A stretch of DNA of 64,000 nucleotides, from contig CAWGEX010000003.1 in the NCBI GenBank assembly GCA_963821755.1, positions 1,302,001 to 1,366,000 of the forward strand. The letters are read 5' to 3'. Position numbers and translations under genes: made by a program. This document shows positions 1 to 9,242 of the stretch, in pieces. Origin of the DNA: Bog-473 sp963821755. GTDB lineage: Bacteria; Actinomycetota; Acidimicrobiia; Acidimicrobiales; RAAP-2. Numbering within the stretch: position 1 is the first letter of the stretch; the number at the start of each line of letters is the position of its first letter. The notes under the pieces were generated by a model. It made no database searches, was not told where the DNA came from, and saw only the letters and a list, made by a program, of their open reading frames with translations.

Positions 1-98
1 CCTCGAGTCACCGCCACCGCGAGCACGATGGTGAGCGCTTCCACCATCTCCACGCTGCAGGCCAAGAAGGCAGCGGCGAACAGCACGACGCTATGCAT
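1..98 (-). CDS. Membrane protein, COG4280-like, 5' fragment cut by the window edge
   Basis: Only the first 32 codons are present; the gene continues beyond base 1. The ATG at 98 is preceded by a good ribosome site (GAGGAG, 5 bases upstream). The fragment is hydrophobic and contains VEMVEALTIVLAVAVTR, a stretch I associate with the first membrane helix of the uncharacterised COG4280 membrane family; that family link is from memory of the motif. It is divergent from the RpiR-type regulator, with 66 bases between the two starts, so the palindrome in that gap could control both. The regulator may therefore govern this transporter-like protein, which is inference. Confidence 0.55.
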   Translation of the reverse strand, partial: MHSVVLFAAAFLACSVEMVEALTIVLAVAVTR

Positions 99-145
99 CG
101 CCGCTCCTCGTTCTTTCGTGGTTATCGAGCCGGGTCATTCTGTCA

Positions 146-159
146 GTAGTGTATACTAC
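146..159. promoter_or_regulatory. Palindromic operator overlapping a -10 element
   Basis: GTAGT-gtat-ACTAC is a perfect 5-bp inverted repeat with a 4-base spacer. It contains TATACT (152-157), a near-consensus -10 hexamer whose 3' end lies 7 bases before the ATG at 165, and no Shine-Dalgarno sequence is present. This fits a leaderless, autoregulated promoter for the RpiR-type gene. The identity of the binding protein is inferred from position only. Confidence 0.45.
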
Positions 160-164
160 AGCAT

Positions 165-1049
165 ATGACCAACACAGTAGCAACTGCTACTGATTCGTAC
201 AACGAGCGGCTCGCCGAGCGGGGTGAGGAGCTCGCACCCGCAGAACGACGTGTCGCGCAGTTTCTCGTCGATCTCGGTCCTGAAGCGACGTTGTTGTCCG
301 CCGCCGCACTCGCGCAACAGCTCGGCACCAGTGATGCAACCGTCGTGCGGACTGCGAAATCGTTGGGATACAGCGGCTTGGCCGAAATGCGCCGGGCGCT
401 CGCCGCTCACAACGACAGTCCGCCGCTCCGTGAACGCTTGCGGCGCACACTCGATCAGGCGCCGGGTGACCAACTCCTCACCTCGGCCATTCGCAATCAC
501 GTCGCCGCGCTCGAGACCCTGACGCGCAACGTCTCTACCCAGGCGTTCCAGGACGCGGTCAGCATCCTGGCCAGCAGGGACCGGGTCGTCTGGCGCGGCG
601 TTGGGCCCTCGGCGGCTCTCGCCAACTACGGACAGCTTCTCGCGCAGCGGATCGGGAAACCCAGCAGCGCCCTCGTACACACCGGAACATCGTTCGCGGA
701 CGAGCTCCTCTCTCTCGAGCCCAACGATGCGATCGTCGTGTTCGCCTACGGCCGCCTCCAAACGCATGTCCATGTGTTGCTTGAGCACGCCAAGAACCTC
801 GACCTTCCCGTCGTCCTCATCACCGACACGCTTGCCCGGAGACTGGCCGACTCAGTGGACGTCACGCTCCAATGCGGCCGAGGAACTCCGGGCCTCTTCG
901 CCAGCCACGCCACGACGCTCGTCGTCGTTGAGGCCCTGATCCTGGCCATCGCCGCAACCGATCAGACCAAGTCTGAAGCGAGCCTGGCCAGGCTCAACGA
1001 GCTTCGTGCCTCGCTGGCCGGTCGCCGGATCGACGTCGACACCCCCTAG
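165..1049 (+). CDS. MurR/RpiR family transcriptional regulator
   Basis: A 294-residue protein with the two-domain layout of the family: an N-terminal helix-turn-helix (about residues 20-90) and a C-terminal SIS sugar-phosphate-binding domain (about 120-265, including WRGVGPSA and an SIS-like core with DAIVVFAYG). Family members bind phosphorylated sugars or amino sugars and repress or activate catabolic or cell-wall recycling genes; the effector here is unknown. Length is normal for the family. The ATG at 165 is chosen because a TATACT hexamer ends 7 bases upstream with no ribosome site, indicating a leaderless mRNA. It is divergent from a COG4280-like membrane protein fragment, the likely co-regulated target. 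No sugar-metabolism genes are adjacent. Confidence 0.88.
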   Translation: MTNTVATATDSYNERLAERGEELAPAERRVAQFLVDLGPEATLLSAAALAQQLGTSDATVVRTAKSLGYSGLAEMRRALAAHNDSPPLRERLRRTLDQAPGDQLLTSAIRNHVAALETLTRNVSTQAFQDAVSILASRDRVVWRGVGPSAALANYGQLLAQRIGKPSSALVHTGTSFADELLSLEPNDAIVVFAYGRLQTHVHVLLEHAKNLDLPVVLITDTLARRLADSVDVTLQCGRGTPGLFASHATTLVVVEALILAIAATDQTKSEASLARLNELRASLAGRRIDVDTP

Positions 1050-1153
1050 CGACCATTCACCGGTTGATGTCGGAATTCGCGGCGGATCCACACTGGCCGC
1101 AGCCAATCAACCCAATCGATGTGGGGGACCTGCTCGGGAGCCCGAGGGAGGAC

Positions 1154-1489
1154 CTAACGCTTTGCCGGAAGCGAAGCCGCGTACTCGGTGCCCAGGTTCA
1201 CCCACTTCCCGAGCTGACGTTTGGTACGCAGGTGCTCGGGAGCCACTCGTAGCCAGCCCTGCATTGGGCGATTCCGCATCACGGCCATTTCAGCATTCGT
1301 CGTATCGACGAGCTTGTCCGACTGGGCCGGGTCCACGCGCACCAGCACCCCGCCTTGGCCACTCGCCGCGATGGCCATGTTGCCACCGATCAGAAAGGCG
1401 AGACCCCCGAACATCTTCTTCTCCGTGAGGCGCGGCTCACCTTCCAGCAGATCTCGTACTCGTTCAGCCAATGCCTCGTCGTAGGCCAC
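1154..1489 (-). CDS. TfoX N-terminal domain protein
   Basis: About 111 residues starting AYDEALAERVRDLL after a GTG codon, followed by the typical TfoX/Sxy-N signature TEKKMFGGLAFLIGGNMA and ending in an Arg/Lys-rich tail. The stand-alone N-terminal domain is widespread in actinobacteria; its role there is not established, although the full-length TfoX/Sxy of gammaproteobacteria regulates competence. GTG at 1489 gives the usual family length; an alternative GTG at 1510 adds seven residues. It is convergent with the RpiR gene, with about 105 bases between them holding a small GC-rich dyad (about 1133-1146) but no T-run. Confidence 0.8.
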   Translation of the reverse strand: MAYDEALAERVRDLLEGEPRLTEKKMFGGLAFLIGGNMAIAASGQGGVLVRVDPAQSDKLVDTTNAEMAVMRNRPMQGWLRVAPEHLRTKRQLGKWVNLGTEYAASLPAKR

Positions 1490-1548
1490 GGGCTCAATCG
1501 TACAAGTCACGCCACCGATGTGGACCGACCTGACCGGGGAGATATCGC

Positions 1549-3601
1549 CTAGTTGCTGACGGTGATATTGACCCCTCCCATGGCGTAGGCGCTTCCCGTC
1601 GAGTTGAACGCCAAAGACGACAGAACGTAGGAACCGTTGGGGACCGTCGTGGTGTTCCAGCTGCACAGCCATCCGTAGATGGTCGGCGTGGCCGTACAGA
1701 GTACCGGGCCGAAGAAGCCGTAGATGCCGCCGAAGAGCTGGAACTCGACGCTGGTGGCGTTGGAGGCAGAGGCATCCAGCAAGGTCGACCCGGACACCGT
1801 GGCCCCATTGGAAGGGATGAGCACGCTCGTGGTCGGGAGGTTGTTCACCGTGATGTTGACCCCTCCCATGCTGTAGGCGCTTCCCGTCGAGTTGAACGCC
1901 AAAGACGACAGAACGTAGGAACCGTTGGGGACGGTCGTGGTGTTCCAGCTGCACAACCATCCGTAGAAGGTCGGCGTGGCCGTACAGAGTACCGGGCCGA
2001 AAAAGCCGTAGATGCCGCCGAAGAGCTGGAACTCGACGCTGGTGGCGTTCGAGGCAGAGGCATCCAGCAAGGTCGACCCGGACACCGTGGCCCCATTGGA
2101 AGGGATGAGCACGCTCGTGGTCGGGGGCGGCGGAGGCGGCGGGGCCGGTAGTCCGGCCGGACCCACGAAGGCGTGGATCTGGGTGGAGGACGGTGCCAGG
2201 ATGAGGCCGTCGGCGGCGGCGGGCGACGGGAACGACGACGACGAAGCCCCAATGGCGAAGTGCTGGACCTCGGCACCGGTGGCGGCGTTCAGGGCATAGA
2301 GAGTGCCGCCGCCAATCGACCACACCAGGCCCCCGGCCACAATGGGCGAACCGTGGGCCCCGCTTGTCGTGCTCCACGTGGCGGTCGGAGGACTGGAGGT
2401 AGGCGTCACCGCCTCGATGCCGTTGCTACAGGGGACGAACAGGGTGCCATTGAGGTCGGCGGAGCCACCATCAGCAAAGCAGAAGGAGTTCCGCAGTGCT
2501 ACCTGCCCGTTGACACCTCCCAGACTCGACTGGTTGAGCACATACGCGGTGGTCGACTTGCCCACCTCGAAGACCAGTCCATTGGGCAGCAGAGCCGGGG
2601 TGGTGGAGCCGAGGTCGGCGTCACCGGCATTGTCGTTGTACCAGAGCTGCGGGGCGAAGGAGTCAAGCAGCTGCATGGTCGGGCTGAGCTTCAGCACGCT
2701 GTCGCTCTGGTCATAGGTGTCCGATGCGCTGTGGAATGCGCTGTTGCCGGTGGCCACCCATACGTTGCCCTGGGCATCGATGGAGGGAGCCGCGCCACCC
2801 ATCCACACTGCGCCCTGGCTGTCGCCCGGTTGGTTGGCCACCGTGTAGGTGGATGGGGCCGAACCGCCCTCGGGAGCCGACACTACCAACCCGTGGTAGG
2901 GGTCACAGTCTCCCGCATTGCCGCCGAAGCCGACGATCACTCGGCCGTTGGTGAGAGCAAGGGACGTTCGTTGCAACTGGAAGGCCGGGTTGGCACCGGG
3001 CGGGTCGATGTTCTCGTTCAACAGCACCGTCCCGGTGTAGATGTCCAGTCCGATGAGCTGATGAGCGGCATTGCTGCCAGCGGTCACCGTGGCCACCACG
3101 AAGATCTCCGAGCGGGCGGCGTCGATCACCGGGGTCCCGGTGATCCCCACGGTGGGATGGATGTCCCCGCAGAGCCCTGGAACGTTGGAAGGGTTCAGCG
3201 GCGTGCCGAGATGATTCGACCACAACACCGCGCCGGTATTGGCGGCCAAGGCGTAAACGGTGTCGTTCTCCGTTGCCGCGAAGACCCGACCGGTGGCCAC
3301 CAGCGGCTGGCCGTACAGCTGGCCGTCGAAGGTGGGCGAGGTCCACGCGGGCGTAGCCGGTGAGAAGGAGTTGCCCGACGGATCGACCCCCGAGCGCAGG
3401 GAGTCGTGGTCGAACGTGGTCCAGTCAGAGGTGGTCACCGCGGCAGATAGCGCCGCGGTCGACGACCCGTTCGGTCCGGCCTGGCCCGTACTCACTGCGG
3501 CCAACGCGCGACCCCGCCACCCCGACCACCCCCGCCACCAGGAGGCCAACCGAGGCAATGGTGAGAAGCAGACGGGCGCTGAACTTGGAGTGGAAAGGCA
3601 C
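1549..3601 (-). CDS. Secreted PQQ-like beta-propeller protein with two Ig-like repeats (one frameshift)
   Basis: A large exported protein. The signal peptide is read from the GTG at 3601 (hydrophobic core ARLLLTIASVGLLVAGVVGV), but the mature part lies one frame away. Removing one G from the run near 3512-3515 joins them as GVAGRALAAVSTGQAG, a credible cleavage region. The body (about residues 60-480) is a PQQ-dehydrogenase-like eight-bladed propeller fold (GQLYGQPLVA, ENDTVYALAANTG, TPVIDAA); no catalytic quinoprotein residues could be confirmed. A proline-rich linker leads to two nearly identical 96-residue Ig-like repeats at the C-terminus. A paralogous propeller without Ig domains lies at 49713-51165, and related Ig modules end the S15 peptidase at 20501. 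Probable surface-binding role; the function is unknown. The extra base is most likely a sequencing error. Confidence 0.75.
1552..2127 (-). repeat. Two 288-bp tandem copies encoding Ig-like domains
   Basis: Bases 1552-1839 and 1840-2127 are in-frame direct repeats of 96 codons. They are nearly identical along their whole length, with only scattered substitutions, which indicates a recent tandem duplication inside the propeller gene. Each repeat begins (protein sense) with TTSVLIPSNGATVSG and ends with GGVNITV. Confidence 0.9.
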
Positions 3602-3684
3602 GCTCCCACTTCTACATCACACGGCGGTCCCTCGCCACGGCCAATTCCGACATGTGGATGGTGCCAGGGTGCTCGGGCAACTCC

Positions 3685-4931
3685 TCACTTCGCCGCGTGG
3701 GCCAGAGCGTCGTCCCAGCTGCTCCCCGCTTCGAGCAGGGGCCGAAAGCCCATGAGCTGGCGCGGCTTGCCGATCGCCATCACAGCCCGCAATCGACCGG
3801 CCCGGCCGAACAGGGCCACGAACTTGCCCTCGTCCAATGACCCATCAACGATCCTGACCTCGTCGGTCCCGCCCGGATTGCCGAGGACTTGAAAGCGGAT
3901 GTCGAACTGGTCCGACCAGAAGTAGGGGATCGGGTTGAACGGCACGGCGTCGGCCCGACCGGCCAGCAAGCTGCGGGCCGCAGCCACGCCGGCTTCCGCC
4001 GCCAGCTGCCAATGCTCGATGCGGATCAGCTCTTCTTGGCCGTCGTGACGCCAGTTCCAGCGGGCCATGTCACCGGCGGCCACGATCCCCTCGGCCGCAA
4101 AGAGGCGGTCATCGCAGACCACCCCGTTCTCCACTGTCAGTCCGGAGGTCATCCAACCAGCCGACCGACGGCAGCACCCCGATGCCCACGACGACGACGT
4201 GGGCGCTCGATGCTGTCACCTCCCGACAGCGCCACCACCAAACCACCGTGCGCGCCTTCGGCACGTTGAATCCCAGCCACTCCGGCACCGGTGCGCAGGT
4301 CGACACCGTGGTCCGTGTGAAGCGTGGCGCAGTGGGCCCCGATCTGTGGTCCCAACACGTTGGCCAGAGGGATCTCCATGGCCTCGAGCACGGTGACCTG
4401 GCAGCCCAACGCAGCACAGGTCGAGGCCACCTCGGCACCGATGAAGCCGGCACCGATCACCACGACCCGGCAGGACTCCCGTGCCGTCAGGGCGGCGCGA
4501 AGGGCCAACGAGTCGTCGAGGGTACGCAGGGTGAAGAGACCATCGTGAGGCCCCAACTCCTCGGTCCCAGGCAACCGGCGGGGGCTGGCGCCGGTGGCCA
4601 GCACCATGGCGTCGCCCGCGAGCAACGTGCCGTCGTCGATCTCGATCTGACGGGCGACGGCGTCCAACCGCACGGCTCGATGACCGAGGACCTCGTGCAC
4701 CCGCAGCGCGCTGGACCGGTGTCGGTCGGCCAGGACCACTCGTTCGGGAGGCCAGGTTCCCGCCAGTACCTGCTTGGACAGAGGGGGGCGGTCATAGGGC
4801 AGATGCAGCTCCTCCCCCACCAACGTGATGTCACCTTCGAAGCCCTCGGTTCGAAGTGTCTCGACCGCACGCCAGCCGGCCAGCGATGCCCCGACCACGA
4901 TCACGGCATCGTCGTTGGCGATTCCCGGCAC
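3685..4931 (-). CDS. NAD(P)/FAD-dependent ferredoxin-reductase-like oxidoreductase (two frameshifts)
   Basis: A flavoprotein of the rubredoxin/ferredoxin reductase (BphA4-like) family, which passes electrons from NAD(P)H to a small iron-sulfur or rubredoxin partner. It shows an N-terminal FAD-binding Rossmann motif (VVGASLAG, about residue 12), a second NAD-binding motif (VVVIGAGFIGAEVAS, about 150), the ATG motif VLATGASP, the GDMA FAD motif, and a C-terminal reductase domain. Two single extra bases interrupt the frame, near 4203-4205 and 4147-4148. Deleting them gives SIEAHVVVVGIGVLPSVGW and then WLDDSGLTVENG, exactly as expected, and the total length then equals 415 codons. The GTG start lies 3 bases after the MBL gene, so it is the last gene of the xseA operon. 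The partner ferredoxin is not nearby. Confidence 0.82.
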
Positions 4932-4934
4932 CGC

Positions 4935-5663
4935 CTAACCCCCGAACATCGTCATCCACTCTTCAACGGAGCGGGGTTGGAAGACGTAGTTCCACTTGCG
5001 GGTGTCCCCCAGCCGCTGCGACGGGTCGGCCGAGTAGAGGTGGCCGGGGTAGAGCACCGCGTCGTCGGAGACGCGGGCCAGGCGGGTGTTGATCGACTCG
5101 TACATAGCCACCGGATCGGCGCCCGGAAGATCCGTCCGACCGCAACCGTCGAGAAACAGGGTGTCGCCGGCCACCAGCCGGCCGTCGACCAGGAAGCACT
5201 GGCTCCCCGGCGTGTGGCCCGGTGTGTGGATGAGCTCGACCCCGACCGAACCGACCCGCACCACGTCCCCGCTGCCATGGCCGACCAGGTGAGAGCCACC
5301 GACGCCGGTGGTGCGCTCGACCCAGGGCAGCTCTTCGGATTGCAGGTGCACGGGAACCTGCACCTTCTCGAGCAGCGCGCTGATGCCTTCGAGGGCCCAC
5401 CCGGCCATCTCGCCACCGACGTGGTCAGGGTGGTAATGGGTGGCCAGCACGCCCGTGAGCCGCATGCCATCGGTCTCGAGGATGTCGAGGAGATCCTGGA
5501 CGGCGTAGGCCGGATCGACGACGACGGCCTCACCCGTGGCGCGATCGCCGATCAGGTACACGAAGTTCACCATCTGGCGCGCCATCTGGTCGCCCCGGGC
5601 GAAGTCCCGGCCGGACAGGAGCTGGCGGAAATACAGACCTTCGTCGTCGGCCACGTCACTCAT
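4935..5663 (-). CDS. MBL-fold metallo-hydrolase (glyoxalase II-like)
   Basis: About 242 residues. The dizinc-binding signature HYHPDH sits at about residues 76-81, followed by HTPGHTPGS (about 146), the bridging Asp in AGDTLF (about 167) and the final metal His in YPGH (about 208), so all metal ligands of the fold are present. Family members hydrolyse thioesters such as S-lactoylglutathione or act as persulfide dioxygenases; the substrate here is not determined. The ATG at 5663 has an AAGG ribosome site and overlaps the end of xseB by 8 bases, indicating translational coupling; the upstream alternative would overlap more. The next gene, an FAD reductase, starts 3 bases downstream. Confidence 0.85.
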   Translation of the reverse strand: MSDVADDEGLYFRQLLSGRDFARGDQMARQMVNFVYLIGDRATGEAVVVDPAYAVQDLLDILETDGMRLTGVLATHYHPDHVGGEMAGWALEGISALLEKVQVPVHLQSEELPWVERTTGVGGSHLVGHGSGDVVRVGSVGVELIHTPGHTPGSQCFLVDGRLVAGDTLFLDGCGRTDLPGADPVAMYESINTRLARVSDDAVLYPGHLYSADPSQRLGDTRKWNYVFQPRSVEEWMTMFGG

Positions 5664-5934
5664 CGTTGCCTTCCCGGCCATCGTTTGCGTCGGATTCGAC
5701 AACGGCGGCCAGCGCATCGAGCCGGGGTACCAGCTCTTCGACTTGAGCCCGCGTCTGACGCAGGCGTCGGTCCAGCTCGTCGATCAGCGCGGTGGCTCGC
5801 TCCAACCTCGATACCAGTACGTCCACGTCGACCTCTCTCTGCTCAAAGAACCCGACGATGGTGTCGAGCTCTCGGCTGGCGTCGGTGTAGCTCAATTCCT
5901 CCACGGCCACTGGTGGTTCATTTGGTACTGCCAT
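5656..5934 (-). CDS. xseB: Exodeoxyribonuclease VII small subunit
   Basis: A 92-residue protein containing the family core LSYTDASRELDTIVGFFEQ and a helical C-terminal coiled coil (RLERATALIDELDRRLRQTR). XseB forms long helical hairpins that wrap the XseA catalytic subunit, giving the complex that degrades single-stranded DNA into oligonucleotides. It starts 2 bases after the xseA stop codon, as expected for a coupled xseA-xseB pair, and overlaps the start of the MBL hydrolase gene by 8 bases. Slightly longer than the usual 70-85 residues because of an acidic tail. Confidence 0.92.
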   Translation of the reverse strand: MAVPNEPPVAVEELSYTDASRELDTIVGFFEQREVDVDVLVSRLERATALIDELDRRLRQTRAQVEELVPRLDALAAVVESDANDGREGNDE

Positions 5935-5936
5935 CG

Positions 5937-7397
5937 TCAGGTCTCCTCGTCATTCTCTTCGTCACGATCGCGAATTGCCTTCCCCTCCACCCGGGAGGTC
6001 GCCGTGCCATCGGCGAAGCGCGTCACGATCTCCTGGCCCACATCGAGGCCTCCAGCGCTTCGCACCAAACGGCCATCGGCGGTCGTCGTCAGGGTGTAAC
6101 CGCGCTCAAGTTGCCGAGTGACGTCATAGGCCGTGAGGAGGCGCCGCCACGACCGCACCCGTTCGAACTCACGCGTCACATGGCCCAGAGAGAGGGGCCC
6201 CAATCGAGCCGCTTGCGTCCGCAACCCACTCTGGCGTGCCAGCAACCCCTCGGGCGCCATCCTCACCACGCCACCGGCACGGACGGCCAAGCGCTCACGG
6301 TGGACCCGCAATTGGCTCCGGGCCGCGTGCGTGAGCCGGCCCCGAGCCTGGGTGTCCCGAGCCTGTGCCTCTGACACCAACGTGCGGGCCCGTCGACTCA
6401 GCTGGGCCGCCGGCTCGGCGATGCGAGACTCCCACCATTGCCCGACCCGAATGACCAGTTGGTGACCACACTCGGTTGGAGTGACGCACGCTCGATTCGC
6501 CACAATGTCGGCCAGGGACTCATCCCCCGTGTGCCCGATGCCGGTCCAGACTGGTTTGGTGGCGAGCGCAATGGCCCGGGCCACGACTTCGGCCTCGAAC
6601 GCGGCCAGGTCGGCCTTCGATCCACCGCCCCGCACCACGACGATGACATCGCAGTCGGTGTGGCACAGCCTTGTGACGGCGCGGGCCACGGCGTTCGGGG
6701 CGCCGCCGCCCTGCACCGACACCGGGACAACCTGCACCTGGAACCCGAAGGCCGAGCCGGTCAACTGTCCCAGGAAGTCTCGGTAGCCCTCGGTACCTGG
6801 GCTGGCCACCAGCCCCACCCGCAGCGGGACGTCAGGCACTGCTATTTCCCTGTTGCGCCCGAGCAGACCTTCGGACTCGAGCTTGCGAAGCAGCTCAGCA
6901 CGTTGCGCCGCCAAACGGCCCAGCAGCGCGGTCACGTCGAGCTCGGAGAGGATGAAGTCGATCTCGCCCTTCGGCCGATAGACATCGAGCGACCCGCGCA
7001 GCACCACCACCATGCCCTCGGTCAGGGTGATCCCCTGCCGGCCCAGTGCCCCCTTCAATGGTCCCCAGGTGCCCTTCCAGCACTTGACCATCAGGACCGG
7101 CACCCCCCGGCCGCGCGACGCCGGGGCGCCGCGGCCCCGGCCTCTCTCGTTGTCCGGATCCACCAATTCCATATAGCAATGGCCCGATCGGCTCGACTGG
7201 TCGGAGAGGCTGTGGATCTCACCTCGCACCCACAGCTGGCGGCGGCGCGGGAACACCGAGGCCAGCGCCTCCCCCACCTCGTCGTAAAGGGCCCCGATCG
7301 ACAGCGCATTGGCCTGCTCGCCGTCCTCCGTCGGAGCGGCCGCTCCACCAGTGGGCGGGGCCTCGGGATCGAAGAGCTGACGGGCACCGCTCGGCAT
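5937..7397 (-). CDS. xseA: Exodeoxyribonuclease VII large subunit
   Basis: About 486 residues. The N-terminal OB-fold (about 40-150, containing LWVRGEIHSLS) is followed by the catalytic domain with the family's conserved segments PLRVGLVASPGTEGYRDFL, DVIVVVRGGGSKADLAAF and KPVWTGIGHTGDESLAD, and a long helical C-terminal half ending in GYTLTT. The OB domain carries an unusual Arg/Gly-rich insertion (NERGRGRGAPASRGRG, about 85-100). The ATG at 7397 is preferred over an upstream in-frame codon at 7439: TAGGGT (complement of 7405-7410) lies 7 bases before it with no ribosome site, suggesting a leaderless transcript. First gene of the operon xseA-xseB-MBL-reductase; divergent from rnpB. Confidence 0.92.
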   Translation of the reverse strand: MPSGARQLFDPEAPPTGGAAAPTEDGEQANALSIGALYDEVGEALASVFPRRRQLWVRGEIHSLSDQSSRSGHCYMELVDPDNERGRGRGAPASRGRGVPVLMVKCWKGTWGPLKGALGRQGITLTEGMVVVLRGSLDVYRPKGEIDFILSELDVTALLGRLAAQRAELLRKLESEGLLGRNREIAVPDVPLRVGLVASPGTEGYRDFLGQLTGSAFGFQVQVVPVSVQGGGAPNAVARAVTRLCHTDCDVIVVVRGGGSKADLAAFEAEVVARAIALATKPVWTGIGHTGDESLADIVANRACVTPTECGHQLVIRVGQWWESRIAEPAAQLSRRARTLVSEAQARDTQARGRLTHAARSQLRVHRERLAVRAGGVVRMAPEGLLARQSGLRTQAARLGPLSLGHVTREFERVRSWRRLLTAYDVTRQLERGYTLTTTADGRLVRSAGGLDVGQEIVTRFADGTATSRVEGKAIRDRDEENDEET

Positions 7398-7460
7398 GGA
7401 GAACACCCTACCGATGCGGTGCGCGCCCCCGTCACCCACGGAGATGGCAGACTGGCCGGG

Positions 7461-7836
<376 letters not shown>

Positions 7837-8015
7837 CAACATCACCTGGTGGACCCGCTAAAATGGCCCATGAACTGCTGGTTTAGGTGTATCCGTTGGT
7901 GACCGGCAGTGTCCGAAAGTGACCGAAAGAGTACTACCTAGCCCAGGCGCGGCTAGCCGATCGACGTTGGAAGTTTCAATGTCAGGAGAGGTCGATCGTC
8001 TGACTCTGATGCGCA

Positions 8016-8801
8016 TCATTCTTTGCGATTCAAGAGATCGTAGACCGTAGGAGCGCTCGAACCTCTGTCTCGACGGGCTGGGTCCGCTGAAGCACGCGCT
8101 CGTTCCGCCGCTGTTCTGGGCACGACTCGTTCCGGGGAAATCACCATTGGTGCCGATGCCACGTCGCTGTTCACCCCCGCAGAATCGCTCATTTGACGGG
8201 ACGCCCACCCCATGACGTACCCGCCACACACGACCAATATGACTCCAGTACCAAGGGCATATCCAACCTGATACAACAAGCCCCTGAGCGGCGATGCCGA
8301 GGCGAAGTACACACCATGGGTGGTGATCACTGGCCAAGCCCTCGGCCCCACGATGAACCACGCTCCGCTGAGGATCGTGATCAGCCCTGCCCACACCAGA
8401 GTTATCCGGCCTCGACCAACTGCAACCTGGCTCGCTGCCCACAAAACCACAAAGCCCATAGCCACGCCGATGGCACCGGGCACAAGGGCGAGAAGAGTAT
8501 GCGCGGCATTCCAATGGAAGGACGGAGTTCCAGTTGCGTGAAATCCGAATATGGGTTCTACGAACGGGATCAGCGCACCCCAAGCAGAGATCAAGATCGT
8601 CAACACACCTACGGTCACGATGCCGGCTATGCCACCGTGCACTCGCACCTCCCCGCCTTGGGCGACCTCGCCCTTGCGCATCCTTGCTCGGCGTCGCCTC
8701 GCTCGACCTCCTCCTTGCTCGTCCTCGTCTTGTACGACCTCATCTTGTACGACAACTTGGGGGTCATGGGCATTGTTCCCGTCAGCTCCACTTGTCATCA
8801 T
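8016..8801 (-). CDS. Conserved four-helix membrane protein, cassette copy 1
   Basis: 261 residues of unknown function. The first 55 residues are highly charged, acidic then strongly basic (RARRRRARMRK), and probably cytoplasmic. Four hydrophobic segments follow: about 55-82 (VTVGVLTILISAWGALIPF), 96-122, 132-155 (ITLVWAGLITILSGAWFIVG) and 172-196. The tail of about 60 residues is polar and ends in an Arg/Asp-rich stretch. A strong ribosome site (GAGGAGG) precedes the ATG at 8801, where two ATGs stand in tandem. The protein is a close paralog of the one at 18157-18942, and the basic patch, helices and LLYQVGYALGTGVIL are almost unchanged. It lies downstream of the 93-residue gene on the same strand, separated by a stable hairpin. 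I do not recognise the family. Confidence 0.75.
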   Translation of the reverse strand: MMTSGADGNNAHDPQVVVQDEVVQDEDEQGGGRARRRRARMRKGEVAQGGEVRVHGGIAGIVTVGVLTILISAWGALIPFVEPIFGFHATGTPSFHWNAAHTLLALVPGAIGVAMGFVVLWAASQVAVGRGRITLVWAGLITILSGAWFIVGPRAWPVITTHGVYFASASPLRGLLYQVGYALGTGVILVVCGGYVMGWASRQMSDSAGVNSDVASAPMVISPERVVPRTAAERARASADPARRDRGSSAPTVYDLLNRKE

Positions 8802-8881
8802 GTGGCCTCCTCGCCCATCGGCGTTCCCCAGGGCGGAATACCCAAATTGCCGTTGGATACCTCAGGTCCCCTGACGCGGAA

Positions 8882-8903
8882 CGAGAGGGCCGAAGCCCTC
8901 TCG
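8882..8903 (-). terminator. Nine-bp hairpin with UUCG tetraloop
   Basis: A perfect 9-bp stem. Read on the minus strand the loop is C(UUCG)G, the exceptionally stable tetraloop, so the minus-strand RNA is the functional form. It lies after the 93-residue gene and before the membrane-protein gene. No T-run follows, so it may act as an attenuator or RNA stabiliser rather than a classic terminator. Copy 2 has a degraded version. Confidence 0.5.
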
Positions 8904-8930
8904 AATCCGCCCTTTCACCGCCAGAGAACG

Positions 8931-9212
8931 TCAGCCGTCGCCCACATAGCTGAGAAGCGGACCTACGGCATCATCGATCTTCAGCACCGGAGTGACATCG
9001 AACTCCATGTATTCGGTGTACGCCAAAAGCGACTCGTAACTGGGTCCGATGTCACTGACCTCTGAAAGAATCGAACCCCCCGAACCGTCGGTGTGTACGT
9101 AGTGAGCGACCTCGCCGGGAGCCGGCCCCCGCTTGCCGAACTCATCCATCAGCCGCTTGAAGTCGGCCCGTGATAGATGAGACTTAACTCTGTATGTGGT
9201 GAGTAGAAGCAT
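8931..9212 (-). CDS. Small DUF3303-like protein, cassette copy 1
   Basis: 93 residues starting MLLLTTYRV, a beta strand typical of small dimeric alpha/beta-barrel proteins, with APGEVAHYVHTDGSGGSILSE and LLAYTEYMEFDVTPVLKIDDAV. The pattern resembles the DUF3303 group, for which no biochemical role is established; this assignment is from motif resemblance only. The ATG at 9212 has a very good ribosome site (GGGAGGGAAAG). First gene of the duplicated cassette, followed on the same strand by the four-helix membrane protein. The second copy at 19080-19357 carries a one-base deletion, so this intact copy is probably the active one. Confidence 0.7.
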   Translation of the reverse strand: MLLLTTYRVKSHLSRADFKRLMDEFGKRGPAPGEVAHYVHTDGSGGSILSEVSDIGPSYESLLAYTEYMEFDVTPVLKIDDAVGPLLSYVGDG

Positions 9213-9242
9213 CTTTCCCTCCCATTTGATGCCGACTTGGCG

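Larger units (their letters stand above)
7959..9242 (-). repeat. Duplicated 1.28-kb cassette, copy 1
   Basis: This block, containing the 261-residue membrane protein gene and the 93-residue gene with their shared spacer, is repeated in the same orientation at 18102-19387. Similarity runs from GATCGACGTTGGAAGTT at one edge to TTTGATGCCGACTTGGCG at the other and stops sharply outside. Copy 1 has both reading frames intact. Confidence 0.88.

Noticed and set aside
1133..1146. Dyad CTCGGGAGCCCGAG as terminator between convergent genes
   Set aside because: The loop would be too small with the full stem and there is no T-run, so it is mentioned only as a dyad.
2173..3363. Plus-strand open frame of 396 codons
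   Set aside because: Antisense to the well-supported propeller gene; no domain or start signal.
4182..6374. Plus-strand open frame of 730 codons
   Set aside because: It lies antisense to the reductase, MBL, xseB and xseA genes, has no recognisable motif and follows the third-position GC bias of those genes.
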